A stretch of 64,000 nt of DNA. Source: an uncultured Bacteroidales bacterium. Its GTDB lineage: Bacteria; Bacteroidota; Bacteroidia; Bacteroidales; F082. Each line of letters starts with the position of its first letter. The first letter of the stretch is position 1. The stretch covers positions 62,001 through 126,000 of the forward strand of contig CAJOEZ010000001.1 of NCBI GenBank assembly GCA_905233685.1. Reading direction: 5' to 3'. Below the pieces are notes generated by a model that was given only the letters and a program-made list of their open reading frames with translations, did not search any database and was not told where the DNA came from. Shown piece by piece: positions 34,538 to 42,431 of this stretch. Made by a program: the position numbers and the translations under genes.

Positions 34538-34545
34538 CAAAGGTA
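34538..34545 (-). promoter_or_regulatory. -7 box TACCTTTG for udk
   Basis: Minus-strand TACCTTTG, 86 bp before the udk start. Confidence 0.5.
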
Positions 34546-34589
34546 GTTAAAAGTTGAAAGTTGCACACCTAAAAGTGGAAAGTTTTTCC

Positions 34590-34597
34590 TAATTTTG
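34590..34597 (+). promoter_or_regulatory. -7 box TAATTTTG for the FMN-binding lipoprotein gene
   Basis: TAATTTTG followed by CGGC, 22 bp before ATG 34620. Confidence 0.55.
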
Positions 34598-34619
34598 CGG
34601 CAAATTTCAGAACAAGACA

Positions 34620-35177
34620 ATGAGAATCCTTAGAAACTTTATGGGTTGTTTGCTGGTTGCCAGTATGATGACCTTTGTCGCCTGCAACATGACGCCGCCC
34701 GTCAGATTACCCGAAATTCCCCTTACAGAAGTGGAGCCTTATTTCAGCGAAGCCGCTGAAGTTCAAGCCATTGATACATCCTATTATCAAGTTAAAGATG
34801 CCGAAGGCCAGGTGTTGGGCACGGTGTTGTATTCCTTGCCTTTTACCGCCACGGTGAACGGCTACAACGGCCCTACTCCATTATTAATAGCTTTGGATGC
34901 TGAAGACCACATCAAGAGCGTGGTCATGTTAGAAAACCACGAAACGCCTCGATTTGCCCAGCGCGTTGTCGATGCTGGAATGTTCCAAACGTGGGACGGG
35001 CTTTCTGTGGAAGAGGCCGTGAACAAGCCCGTGGATGCCGTCAGCGGCGCCACTTACACCTCCAACGGAGTGAAATCCAGCCTCGTCCTGCGACTCCAAG
35101 TCTATCAGCGTCAGCTCACGCAAGAAAGAGACGTCCAGCCTAACTTCTGGACCAAATTGTTCGGAACGCGCCGATAA
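34620..35177 (+). CDS. FMN-binding domain lipoprotein (RnfG/NqrC-like fold)
   Basis: 185 residues, lipoprotein signal ending MMTFVAC. The domain is the FMN-binding type found in NqrC, RnfG and NosR: GYNGPTPLLIALDAEDHIKSVVMLENHETPRFAQRV is the NqrC/RnfG strand pattern, and SGATYTS near 141 provides the Thr to which FMN is covalently attached by phosphoester bond. It is not in an rnf or nqr operon, so it may be an extracytoplasmic flavoprotein electron carrier rather than part of those pumps. An ApbE-type flavin transferase would be needed; none is in the window. Confidence 0.85.
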   Translation: MRILRNFMGCLLVASMMTFVACNMTPPVRLPEIPLTEVEPYFSEAAEVQAIDTSYYQVKDAEGQVLGTVLYSLPFTATVNGYNGPTPLLIALDAEDHIKSVVMLENHETPRFAQRVVDAGMFQTWDGLSVEEAVNKPVDAVSGATYTSNGVKSSLVLRLQVYQRQLTQERDVQPNFWTKLFGTRR

Positions 35178-35182
35178 AGCTG

Positions 35183-35899
35183 CTACGCCTCATCGAAATC
35201 GTCACCGTCAGGAGGGCTTATTGTCATGGTTGTGTTGCCTTCCAAAACGATGACGATTTCTCCTTTTATGTCTTTTATGGAAAAATGCTCCATAACCTCG
35301 GCCAAAGTGCCACGGACGTTTTCCTCGTGGATTTTGGTCAACTCACGCGACACACAGACCAGCCGCTCAGGGCCGCAAACCTCGGCCAACTGCTGCAAGG
35401 TCTTCAACAAGCGGAACGGCGACTCATACAAAATGGTAGTGTAAGGATAGTTCGCCACGGCTTGCAGCTTGGTCTGGCGGCCTTTCTTGTGCGGCAAAAA
35501 ACCTTCGAAGATGAACTTCTCCGCTGGCAATCCCGAGTTGACCAAAGCTGGTACAAAAGCCGTCGGGCCGGGAAGGCACTCCACCTCAATGCCGCGCTTA
35601 ACGCACTCGCGCACAAGCAAAAAGCCTGGGTCGGAGATGGCCGGAGTACCCGCATCGGTCACCAAGGCCAAAGTCTCACCCGCCGCGATACGGTCAGCGA
35701 CACGTTCCACCACCTGATGCTCGTTGCGGATGTGGAAAGCCGTCATAGGCTTGCTGATGCCCAAATGCCGCAACAAGTTGCCCGAGGTGCGCGTGTCCTC
35801 CGCCAAGATGCCATCCACTTCCTTCAAAACGCGGATGGCCCGCAAGGTGATGTCCTCCAGATTGCCAATGGGCGTTGGAACGAGATACAACTTGCTCAT
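35183..35899 (-). CDS. rsmI: 16S rRNA 2'-O-methyltransferase RsmI (C1402)
   Basis: 238 residues from the start at 35899 (MSKLYLVPTPIGNLEDITLRA). The SAM-binding and active-site motifs are LAEDTRTSGNLLRHLGI, FHIRNEHQ, LALVTDAGTPAISDPG and LPGPTAFVPALVNSGLP, all in RsmI order. The longer frame to 35980 overlaps the acidic-protein gene and is not chosen. It starts 7 bp after the stop of the acidic protein, so the two are probably co-transcribed. Confidence 0.95.
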   Translation of the reverse strand: MSKLYLVPTPIGNLEDITLRAIRVLKEVDGILAEDTRTSGNLLRHLGISKPMTAFHIRNEHQVVERVADRIAAGETLALVTDAGTPAISDPGFLLVRECVKRGIEVECLPGPTAFVPALVNSGLPAEKFIFEGFLPHKKGRQTKLQAVANYPYTTILYESPFRLLKTLQQLAEVCGPERLVCVSRELTKIHEENVRGTLAEVMEHFSIKDIKGEIVIVLEGNTTMTISPPDGDDFDEA

Positions 35900-35906
35900 A
35901 ACCAGA

Positions 35907-36983
35907 TTATTCAAACTTTCTCGCCACCAATTCTGAGAGCTTGCGATAGGCTTCATTGCTGCTGTTCCACTGCAACTCAATTTTCAGCTCATTCAAGTAA
36001 ATCATGGCGCCGTTCAGCGTCTTCAGGTCGTTGAGGTTTTCGATGGACTTGTTGTACTTCTCCATGCTTCCGCCAAACAACTCGTTGACAAACAAAAACT
36101 TATCGTTGATTCCAATGACTGATTTCAGGTCGCGAACCGGGTTTTGCTGGAACTTCGCCGCCAAGGAATGGTCTTCCTGTATCATCTTCTCGCCAAGGGT
36201 TTCAGGCTTCGCGATTTCAAAGTCAGAATCTTCCACTTGGGGCATCTTGAAAAGTTCTTCCTTCACGACAGGTTCTCCATAACCCAAATCGCGCTCAGGA
36301 ATTTGATCCTCAGGGACTTCCTTCACGAAATGCACCAACTTGTCGTCCACATAGACAGGTTCAGGTAGAGGTTCCTCAACCAGTTGCTTCTCAGGTTTTT
36401 CCTCCTCAGGCTCTGGCTCCACAGCTGGTACATCCTCGAAGCGGAAAAAGAAACCGTATTCGTCACCAGCGGGAGTCTGCGGTGTTTCTTCCACTGGCTC
36501 CTCCATGGGTTCCACCACAGGTTGCACCTCAGGCACTTCAACTGGTTGTTCAACAGGTTCCTCAACAGGCACTTCGACGGGCTCCTGTACGGGCATTTCC
36601 ACTGAAGCTTCGGCAGGTTTCGGTTCTTCCAATGGCGTCTCAGCAGGCTCTTCAGGCAAAGTTTCCTCCTCAACCTCTTTCTCATCTTCTTGTGAATCAA
36701 CGGATTCTATTTCCTCTTGAGGCGGTTCCTGCATCATCGCGCCGAGCAGACCTGAAAAGGCCTCGGGGTCGAGTTCAACGTCTTCGTCATCGGCGTTGTC
36801 GCCCAAATTGATGGAACAAAGTGTGTCGTAAATGGTGTGCGTGCGGTTCATCAAAACGTCCAAATCGAGCAGTCCAAGCTCTTTTTCGTTCCTCAAAAGG
36901 AAATTGACTTGCTGACGTAACAGATTGATTTCGTGGCTCAAAGAAAGTAATTTCTCTTTTTGGTTTTCAAAAATGTCGTTCAT
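35907..36983 (-). CDS. Acidic Pro/Glu-rich protein with conserved C-terminal domain, unknown function
   Basis: 358 residues. An N-terminal coiled coil (about 1-40) is followed by an acidic stretch and an about 110-residue Pro/Glu/Val low-complexity region with repeated EEPVE and VPVEEPVE-type units. The C-terminal 90 residues are well ordered and read DLKSVIGINDKFLFVNELFGGSMEKYNKSI, a segment I have seen in Bacteroidales hypotheticals of unknown role. No signal peptide or membrane segment; probably cytosolic. The Pro/Glu spacer could separate two binding modules. It is divergent from tdk across a 56-bp region with a palindrome. Confidence 0.75.
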   Translation of the reverse strand: MNDIFENQKEKLLSLSHEINLLRQQVNFLLRNEKELGLLDLDVLMNRTHTIYDTLCSINLGDNADDEDVELDPEAFSGLLGAMMQEPPQEEIESVDSQEDEKEVEEETLPEEPAETPLEEPKPAEASVEMPVQEPVEVPVEEPVEQPVEVPEVQPVVEPMEEPVEETPQTPAGDEYGFFFRFEDVPAVEPEPEEEKPEKQLVEEPLPEPVYVDDKLVHFVKEVPEDQIPERDLGYGEPVVKEELFKMPQVEDSDFEIAKPETLGEKMIQEDHSLAAKFQQNPVRDLKSVIGINDKFLFVNELFGGSMEKYNKSIENLNDLKTLNGAMIYLNELKIELQWNSSNEAYRKLSELVARKFE

Positions 36984-36987
36984 ATAT

Positions 36988-37026
36988 GAATAATCCTTAT
37001 TTTAGCGGCTAAAATACGAATAATCC
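36988..37026. promoter_or_regulatory. Palindrome with flanking direct repeats between divergent genes
   Basis: A perfect 9-bp inverted repeat TATTTTAGC-G-GCTAAAATA (36998-37016) is flanked by two copies of GAATAATCC (36988-36996 and 37018-37026). It occupies nearly the whole gap between two divergent genes. Each arm, read outward, is TATTTTAG, one mismatch from the -7 consensus, so it might contain two divergent promoters, an operator, or both. Confidence 0.6.
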
Positions 37027-37039
37027 AAAAACGCAAGCC

Positions 37040-37636
37040 ATGTTTCTCGAAAAAGATTCGCACAATAAATCGCAAGGCTGGATTGAGGTCATTTGCGGCT
37101 CGATGTTTTCAGGCAAAACGGAAGAACTCATCAGGCGGCTGAAACGCGCCAAAATCGCCAAGCTGAAAGTGGAGATTTTCAAGCCGAGCGTCGACACACG
37201 CTACAGCGAGGAGGACGTGGTGTCGCACAACGCAACGGCTTTACATTCCATCCCCGTGGAGAGCGCACAGGAAATCCTGTTCTACGCCACCGATGTGGAT
37301 GTTATCGGCATCGACGAGGCGCAATTCCTTGACGATGAGCTGCCTAACGTGTGCCAACAGTTAGCCAACCAAGGTGTGCGCGTCATCATTGCAGGCTTGG
37401 ACATGGACTTCATGGGTCATCCCTTCGGCCCCATGCCAAAGCTGATGGCCATTGCCGAGGACGTGACTAAGGTGCACGCTATCTGCGTGCGTTGCGGCGG
37501 ACAAGCCCAGTATTCGCACCGCATCATCGCTGGTGATAAATTGGTTGTTTTGGGCGAAACGGAAAGCTACGAGCCGCTGTGCCGGGCTTGCTACCTAAAG
37601 GCCATGAAGGAACCTCGCCCTGATGGGGCAGATTAA
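37040..37636 (+). CDS. tdk: Thymidine kinase (type II)
   Basis: 198-residue thymidine salvage kinase. The P loop [12 protein letters not shown], the DEAQF Walker B/catalytic Glu, the lasso region [15 protein letters not shown] and the four-cysteine zinc site CVRCGG...CRACY are all present. It overlaps the convergent CvpA-like gene by 4 bp at the stop codons. The partner genes are unrelated. Confidence 0.96.
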   Translation: MFLEKDSHNKSQGWIEVICGSMFSGKTEELIRRLKRAKIAKLKVEIFKPSVDTRYSEEDVVSHNATALHSIPVESAQEILFYATDVDVIGIDEAQFLDDELPNVCQQLANQGVRVIIAGLDMDFMGHPFGPMPKLMAIAEDVTKVHAICVRCGGQAQYSHRIIAGDKLVVLGETESYEPLCRACYLKAMKEPRPDGAD

Positions 37637-38187
37637 ATAATATCAGGTTTCTCAGTCTCCTCGTCTTGCGGCGTCTCTTTCTGGGGCGAATGATCTTCAA
37701 CGGCCCCTTTCACCAAATCAAAGCCTTTGTAAACGTAAGGCACCGTCTTCTCCACGTAAGGATACAACTTTGACTCCTTCTTCACCTCTTCCTTGACTAA
37801 GCCAAGAAGCTGTAAATTGTTGAGTACCATAACAAAAACACTGCACAACAGCACTCCCAAGGCTGCCCCAAACACGAAGCCGCCCAAACGGTCGAGAAAG
37901 CCTAAATTGAGCTTCTTGACCAATTCGGAAACCGCTCGCCCCACCAAGTTGACCACAACCACCACAAGGATGAATGTCATCACAAAAGCCACGGTGTTGA
38001 GGTATTTCGGGTTGACTTCCATCACCTCTTCAAGATGCGACGCGGTAAAGTCGGAGAAGTGCATGGCGCCATAGATGCCCACCGCAAAGGCCAACAAGGT
38101 AATCACCTCGATGATAAGGCCCTTGCGCAGCCCCTTCAAGGCGAAGAGGAGCACGATTATGGCGATGATGATGTCTAAATAGTTCAT
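37633..38187 (-). CDS. CvpA-family membrane protein
   Basis: 184 residues with four membrane helices (about 3-20, 25-42, 65-90, 100-125) and the family start [23 protein letters not shown]. The cytosolic C-terminal tail is acidic and Gln/Glu/Thr rich. CvpA is required for colicin V production in E. coli and resists envelope stress; the true biochemical role is not settled. It lies downstream of an M64 peptidase across a composite repeat array. Confidence 0.82.
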   Translation of the reverse strand: MNYLDIIIAIIVLLFALKGLRKGLIIEVITLLAFAVGIYGAMHFSDFTASHLEEVMEVNPKYLNTVAFVMTFILVVVVVNLVGRAVSELVKKLNLGFLDRLGGFVFGAALGVLLCSVFVMVLNNLQLLGLVKEEVKKESKLYPYVEKTVPYVYKGFDLVKGAVEDHSPQKETPQDEETEKPDII

Positions 38188-38320
38188 CAGTTGTTCAGTT
38201 GTCAGTTTTCAGTTTTCAGTTTTGAGTGTGGAGTGTTGAATGTTGAGTGTGGAATGTGGAATGTTGAGTGTAGAGTTTAAAAACAACTCCTAACTACTCA
38301 CTACTCACTCCTAACTACTT
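38186..38320 (-). repeat. Composite AGTT/AACT palindromic array (A6) between M64 peptidase and CvpA genes
   Basis: In transcript sense it starts at the peptidase stop codon with AGTAAGTAGTTAGGAGTGAG units, passes through TTTTTAAA, then switches to ACTCAACATTCCAC and AAAACTGAAAACTG units right up to the CvpA start. The halves are complementary in pattern. Confidence 0.7.
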
Positions 38321-39586
38321 ACTATAATAAAGGATCATCCGTTCAATCGCCCGCTGGCAAACAGGGCAAAACTCGTGGCCTTTGAAGGTCTTCATTAGGC
38401 AGTCCATGTAAGGGCTATACATGCCTTTGGCCTCGTAGCCGCCGCCTTCATACACGCCAATGGTCCTCTCGTGTTGTCTCATGCGCCGTGTGGGTATCGG
38501 GGTATCCTCGTCCATCATGTCGCCCCATTTGTTGCTGAAGTCCTTCAAGGTGGTGAGGTTCGGCTCCCAAGGCTCAATGTCGAGGTTATACATGTGGTCG
38601 TAGCCCGTCTCGTCGGTGTAATATTCGTCGGCGAGGCCAGCAAAGCCGTGCCCAAACTCGTGGATGATGACGTCCGACGAGAAACTGTTGCTGCTCGCGC
38701 TGGAGCAATAGAAGTTGTAAATGCCGCCGCCGCCGTATTTCTCCGTGTTGACGAGGACGTAAATCTGGTCGTAAGGCACCTGTCCGGCCAAGTCGCGGAT
38801 GTCGCGGTTGTCGGTGCTCATGCAGTAGCGTTCCGAGTCGAAGGTCCAGAAGCTGAAGCGCATGGCCGTGTTTTTGTAGATGTGGTCGCCGGGCATGGTG
38901 CAGCCGCTCTCCGCCGAGGGCGCCATCACGCCGCGCACGTTGAAGCTCTCGCGGTAGCGGTCGTAGGGCGCATAGCTGAACAGACTCTTCACGAAGAAGT
39001 CACAGTCCTTGACGAATTTGCCCATTTCGGCCTGCGTGTAGCCCTCAGGCAGGATGACGATGTCAACGGCCTTGGTGAAGTCCTTGTTGCCAATCCAAGC
39101 GTCGTAAACGGGCAAATTGAGGTTGTCGTAGTTGCGGATGAAGTAATCGTCGGGGCTGACGGTGAGGCGCATCCCCTCCTTCAGCTCACCTTCCCAATTC
39201 CTGTAGCTCAGCACGATGTCGATTTCCACCTTGGGAAAGGGCACGATGACCGACTCGTCGAAGCTCTTGGTGAGATTGAGAGCCTCGGGCGTAGTCGTCC
39301 ACTCGCCGTAAAGGTTCTGGTAACCCTTGGAAAACAGCAACTTGTCCGTCCCAGCCTCATACACCTTGACGATGTAATTGCCAAACTGCAAAGTGTCGAT
39401 GAGGTTGGTCTTGGAGCCGCTCCAGTAGGGTTCGCGAATCAACTCATTGAGCGAAAATGTAGTTTCGTCATGGTTGCCCGTAAGGACATAATCCACGCGC
39501 AGGGAGGCGTCGGTAAAATAGGTGTCGAATTGGGCCCAAGCCATTGTCGGCAGCAGTACGAGGAGCAATAGAATGTGTTTTTTCAT
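38315..39586 (-). CDS. Peptidase M64 (IgA peptidase family), secreted
   Basis: 423-residue exported zinc peptidase with signal peptide MKKHILLLLVLLPTMAWAQ. The zinc signature is HEFGHGFAGLADEYY (HExxH with downstream Asp), preceded by TAVDIVILPEGYTQAEMGKF, a typical M64 segment. The N-terminal 140 residues form the M64_N beta-sandwich. The C-terminal HEFCPVCQRAIERM is the usual ending. There is no T9SS sorting domain, so it may be periplasmic or surface-anchored by other means. Family members in Bacteroides act on IgA or mucin-related substrates, but the target here is open. Confidence 0.9.
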   Translation of the reverse strand: MKKHILLLLVLLPTMAWAQFDTYFTDASLRVDYVLTGNHDETTFSLNELIREPYWSGSKTNLIDTLQFGNYIVKVYEAGTDKLLFSKGYQNLYGEWTTTPEALNLTKSFDESVIVPFPKVEIDIVLSYRNWEGELKEGMRLTVSPDDYFIRNYDNLNLPVYDAWIGNKDFTKAVDIVILPEGYTQAEMGKFVKDCDFFVKSLFSYAPYDRYRESFNVRGVMAPSAESGCTMPGDHIYKNTAMRFSFWTFDSERYCMSTDNRDIRDLAGQVPYDQIYVLVNTEKYGGGGIYNFYCSSASSNSFSSDVIIHEFGHGFAGLADEYYTDETGYDHMYNLDIEPWEPNLTTLKDFSNKWGDMMDEDTPIPTRRMRQHERTIGVYEGGGYEAKGMYSPYMDCLMKTFKGHEFCPVCQRAIERMILYYSK

Positions 39587-39609
39587 TGCGGTAAGGATTT
39601 ATTCATCGG

Positions 39610-39617
39610 CAAAAATA
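39610..39617 (-). promoter_or_regulatory. -7 box TATTTTTG for the M64 peptidase gene
   Basis: Minus-strand TATTTTTG, 24 bp before the start at 39586, immediately following the T tract of the terminator at 39618-39650. Confidence 0.55.
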
Positions 39618-39650
39618 GAAAAAAAAGGGCGACCCCTAACGAGGTCGCCC
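39618..39650 (-). terminator. Terminator of the giant adhesin gene
   Basis: Perfect 8-bp stem GGGCGACC / GGTCGCCC with an 8-nt loop, followed on the minus strand by a run of T (39618-39626 as A on plus). Confidence 0.85.
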
Positions 39651-39695
39651 AATTTTTAGCGGAAATCAATTCCGCAGTGGTTTATCTCACCACGG

Positions 39696-42431
39696 TCACA
39701 CGTTGCGTGCTGATACCGTTCTCGGTGACGATGCGAACCACATAGACACCAGTGTTGAACTGAGCCATGTTGAGTTCGAGTTCGTCAGCGTTGACGTCGG
39801 CGTCATACACCATCCTTCAGCCTCGATCTTCACGTTGCCGTTAGTCGGGTTCGGGTAGATGGCCACATTGGCAGTGTTCTCGTCAATGGCGGTGACATAG
39901 ACATCCACATAGTCCACAGTCGGGTTGTCGAAGGCAGGAGCGGGTTCAGACTCGCAACCATTGTCGTAGACAGCAGTGACTTGGTAGTAGTAGTGGCCAG
40001 CCGGCATTTCATCATCGAACCATTCGTAGTAGGTCTGGCCAGCAACGGCGGGCACAACGGCGATCAGTTCGTAAGGACCGGCAGCCTCGTTAGCGCGGTA
40101 CACGTTGTAGGCAATAAGCTCGCTACGAGTGTTGTTCATGAAGGCCATAGGAGCGGGCTTGCTCACCACAGCGGTGTGACCCAGCGTCAGGCCGGAAGTC
40201 TCAACAACTTCAGGCTTGCTGTTCTCGATGGCGATGTTGTGGACACCCTTGGCTTGGTTCGTCACGAAGCCGCGGATCATCCAGCCGTAGCCAGGAACAC
40301 CAGCGGTGGCAACATCCATCCATTCGCTGCCGTCAAGGCTGCACCAACGGTTGTTGGCGTCGCCAGTGTCGGCGCAAGCGTTGGCAGGATAGGTGCCGTA
40401 CTCGCTGAAGACAATCCACACGTTCTGAGTGCCGTCGATGGCAACAGGCGTGTTCAGCGTCACCTCGTGGAAGTCATCGGCTCCAACGGGGTTGAAGTTC
40501 TGAGTGCTCACCAGCGTCTGAGGAGCGTTGGCGCCGCCAAGGTAGATGCTCACGGTCACTTGGTCAGTGTTGTAGCTGTTCTCATAGAGAGCCACCTTCG
40601 TCAGGCTCGTGCCAGCATAAGGAGTCAGCACGTTGGCCGGGAACATGGAGGCCCACCAGATAGTGCCACCGCCAACACCGATGGATGTGGCATAGGTACC
40701 ATCGTCGTAGTACAGCCATTCCTCAACAGGAACAATCGGAGGAACTTGCTCGCCCCACCAAATCAGAGCGCCAAAGTCATCATAGTCGTTCCAGACATAT
40801 TCGCCGTGGATAGGATCGCCAGGCTCGCAGTAGTCACCACCATTCCAAGGTTCGCACTCGGGGCAGCTCATCGAGAAGTAGATGTTGCCTTCGGGCAGGT
40901 AGGCGGTTCCGTCATAGACCATGCGGACGCAAACGACGCTGGCGTCACCTTCGTAGGTGTACTCGTTGGTCGGGTACTCGACAAAGGCTTCCCATTCGCC
41001 GTCGGCGAAGATCATAGCACCGAGGCAGCTGCTCTCGCCGGGTTGCGGAGCCGGGCCACTGCCGGTGGTACCGTGCAGATACATGGAGCAGCCGTAAGTC
41101 GTACCAGCGCCACTGTCGCTCAAGTTCTGCCAGCCAGAGCTGGTGTACTGCATACCATTACCAGTGTTGCCAACGCCAGGTTCAGCGTGCGGAGCGCCCC
41201 AAGGACCGCTCGAGCCACTGCCGGCCAAGCTGTAGACGAGGTAGTAGGTACCAGCCTCAAGTTGGATATTGAGGTTGCTGGCGGTCACGCTCATGATCGG
41301 GCGGGTCGTGGCGGTGGTTTCACCGTCGCTGCCGCGATAGCAGTTCGTGAAGGCCGTAGAAGTCATGATGTTGGTGTTAGCATCACCCCAGACAACGCTG
41401 GCGCTATTCGGAGCACCGTTGTAGATCTGTGCATAGAGACCCGTGAAGGTCGAAGTGGTGGAAGAACCAGTCTGGTAGCCGTAGACCTCGATTTCGTCGA
41501 TGGTCGTGGCAGCATCCAAAGTGAAGCTGTCGGCCAGCATGTAGCCGCCGCCGTTGTTCACGTTCGGACCCCAAGTGGTCTGGCTGCCCTTCGTCCAGGA
41601 AGCGTCGCCACCGTTGGCCATCGCACCTGGATCGGTCACATGGCCGTTGAAGAACGACCACTCAGCGCGGTTGCCCTTGGCACCGTTGGAGAGTTCGAGG
41701 TCGTCAACATCCAGATAGAACATGTCGCTGCAGTTGAAGTGACGGACAGCGATGTAGCGGCCTTGGCCAGCGTAAGCGCCAAGATCAACGTTCTTCTGGT
41801 ACCAGTTGCCTTGTGCACGGTCGCCGCGAGGACCATTATAGCGGTCGCCCTTGGCAGTCAGCGTCCACTCGCCAACCATCGTGAAGTCGCTCGGGTTGGT
41901 GCCGGTGGTCGACACAAACACGCCGAAGTGCTCAGCAGCGTAGCTGGCATCCTGAGATGAGCCAGTTGTCGGGATAGACAACACCGTAGTTATTGTCATA
42001 GCTCTGGCTGAGGATGAGGTCAGCAGAACCGTTGTGGCCGTTACCGGTGCTTCCAAGCTTGGTGCTACCGATTTGCCAGCCGTAGCCAGACGGAGTGCCA
42101 CCGTCGATGAGAGTCCAACCAGCAGGAATCTGGCTGTCGTCGAAGTTGACGGTGAAGGTGTCACCTTGTCCAGGAGGCGTCGGGCCAGGCTCGCCGCCAG
42201 GATACTCCCAGCTGAGGGTGTTGCCGTTGATTTCGATACCGTTGACCGACGGAGCGTAGTTCTCGCAGGGGATGTATTGCCATTCGCAGGCAGTCCAAGC
42301 GCTGGTACCAGTGCTGTAGACGCAAGCCACCTGGCAGATGTAGTGCTCACCAGGAACGAGAGCATCAGTGGCCAACTGGCAGAAGGGTTGTTCAACAGGA
42401 GTGTTGGCATTGAAGATGGGTTCGCCGTCAA
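39696..42431 (-). CDS. 3' fragment of the giant adhesin (third frame)
   Basis: Only the part from about 41950 down is the true frame; the first 160 codons of the open frame (to QDASYAAEHFGVF) are out-of-frame reading of a Thr/Ser-rich type. The true part contains one more cleaved-adhesin module ending MFYLDVDDLELSNG, a beta-rich region around a Gly/Ser linker, a module starting WLYYDDGTYATS, and a fibronectin-like domain (AYNVYRANEAAGPYEL), then NVAIYPNPTNGNVKIEAEG. After that the frame is lost and the last 35 codons are spurious. Confidence 0.6.
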   Translation of the reverse strand: MTANPSSMPTLLLNNPSASWPLMLSFLVSTTSARWLASTALVPALGLPANGNTSPARTTLRRSTVSKSTATPSAGSILAASLARRLLDKVTPSPSTSTTARFLLVGLSSTVALRLATAGKSVAPSLEAPVTATTVLLTSSSARAMTITTVLSIPTTGSSQDASYAAEHFGVFVSTTGTNPSDFTMVGEWTLTAKGDRYNGPRGDRAQGNWYQKNVDLGAYAGQGRYIAVRHFNCSDMFYLDVDDLELSNGAKGNRAEWSFFNGHVTDPGAMANGGDASWTKGSQTTWGPNVNNGGGYMLADSFTLDAATTIDEIEVYGYQTGSSTTSTFTGLYAQIYNGAPNSASVVWGDANTNIMTSTAFTNCYRGSDGETTATTRPIMSVTASNLNIQLEAGTYYLVYSLAGSGSSGPWGAPHAEPGVGNTGNGMQYTSSGWQNLSDSGAGTTYGCSMYLHGTTGSGPAPQPGESSCLGAMIFADGEWEAFVEYPTNEYTYEGDASVVCVRMVYDGTAYLPEGNIYFSMSCPECEPWNGGDYCEPGDPIHGEYVWNDYDDFGALIWWGEQVPPIVPVEEWLYYDDGTYATSIGVGGGTIWWASMFPANVLTPYAGTSLTKVALYENSYNTDQVTVSIYLGGANAPQTLVSTQNFNPVGADDFHEVTLNTPVAIDGTQNVWIVFSEYGTYPANACADTGDANNRWCSLDGSEWMDVATAGVPGYGWMIRGFVTNQAKGVHNIAIENSKPEVVETSGLTLGHTAVVSKPAPMAFMNNTRSELIAYNVYRANEAAGPYELIAVVPAVAGQTYYEWFDDEMPAGHYYYQVTAVYDNGCESEPAPAFDNPTVDYVDVYVTAIDENTANVAIYPNPTNGNVKIEAEGWCMTPTSTLTNSNSTWLSSTLVSMWFASSPRTVSARNV
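41701..42170 (-). repeat. Direct repeat, copy 1, within the giant adhesin gene
   Basis: About 460 bp nearly identical to 42500-42970, offset 802-808 bp. Both copies encode FTVNFDDSQIPAGW...GNGHNGSADL...GVYPDNWLIS and the following QDASYAAEHF module and both carry the frame-shifting gap at the same position. Copy 1 lacks 6 bp relative to copy 2. Confidence 0.85.

Noticed and set aside
39981-41960. 659-codon open frame on the plus strand opposite the adhesin
   Set aside because: Same reasons: mirror of repeat-rich coding sequence, Val/Ala/Arg/Gly-rich, with no recognisable domain.
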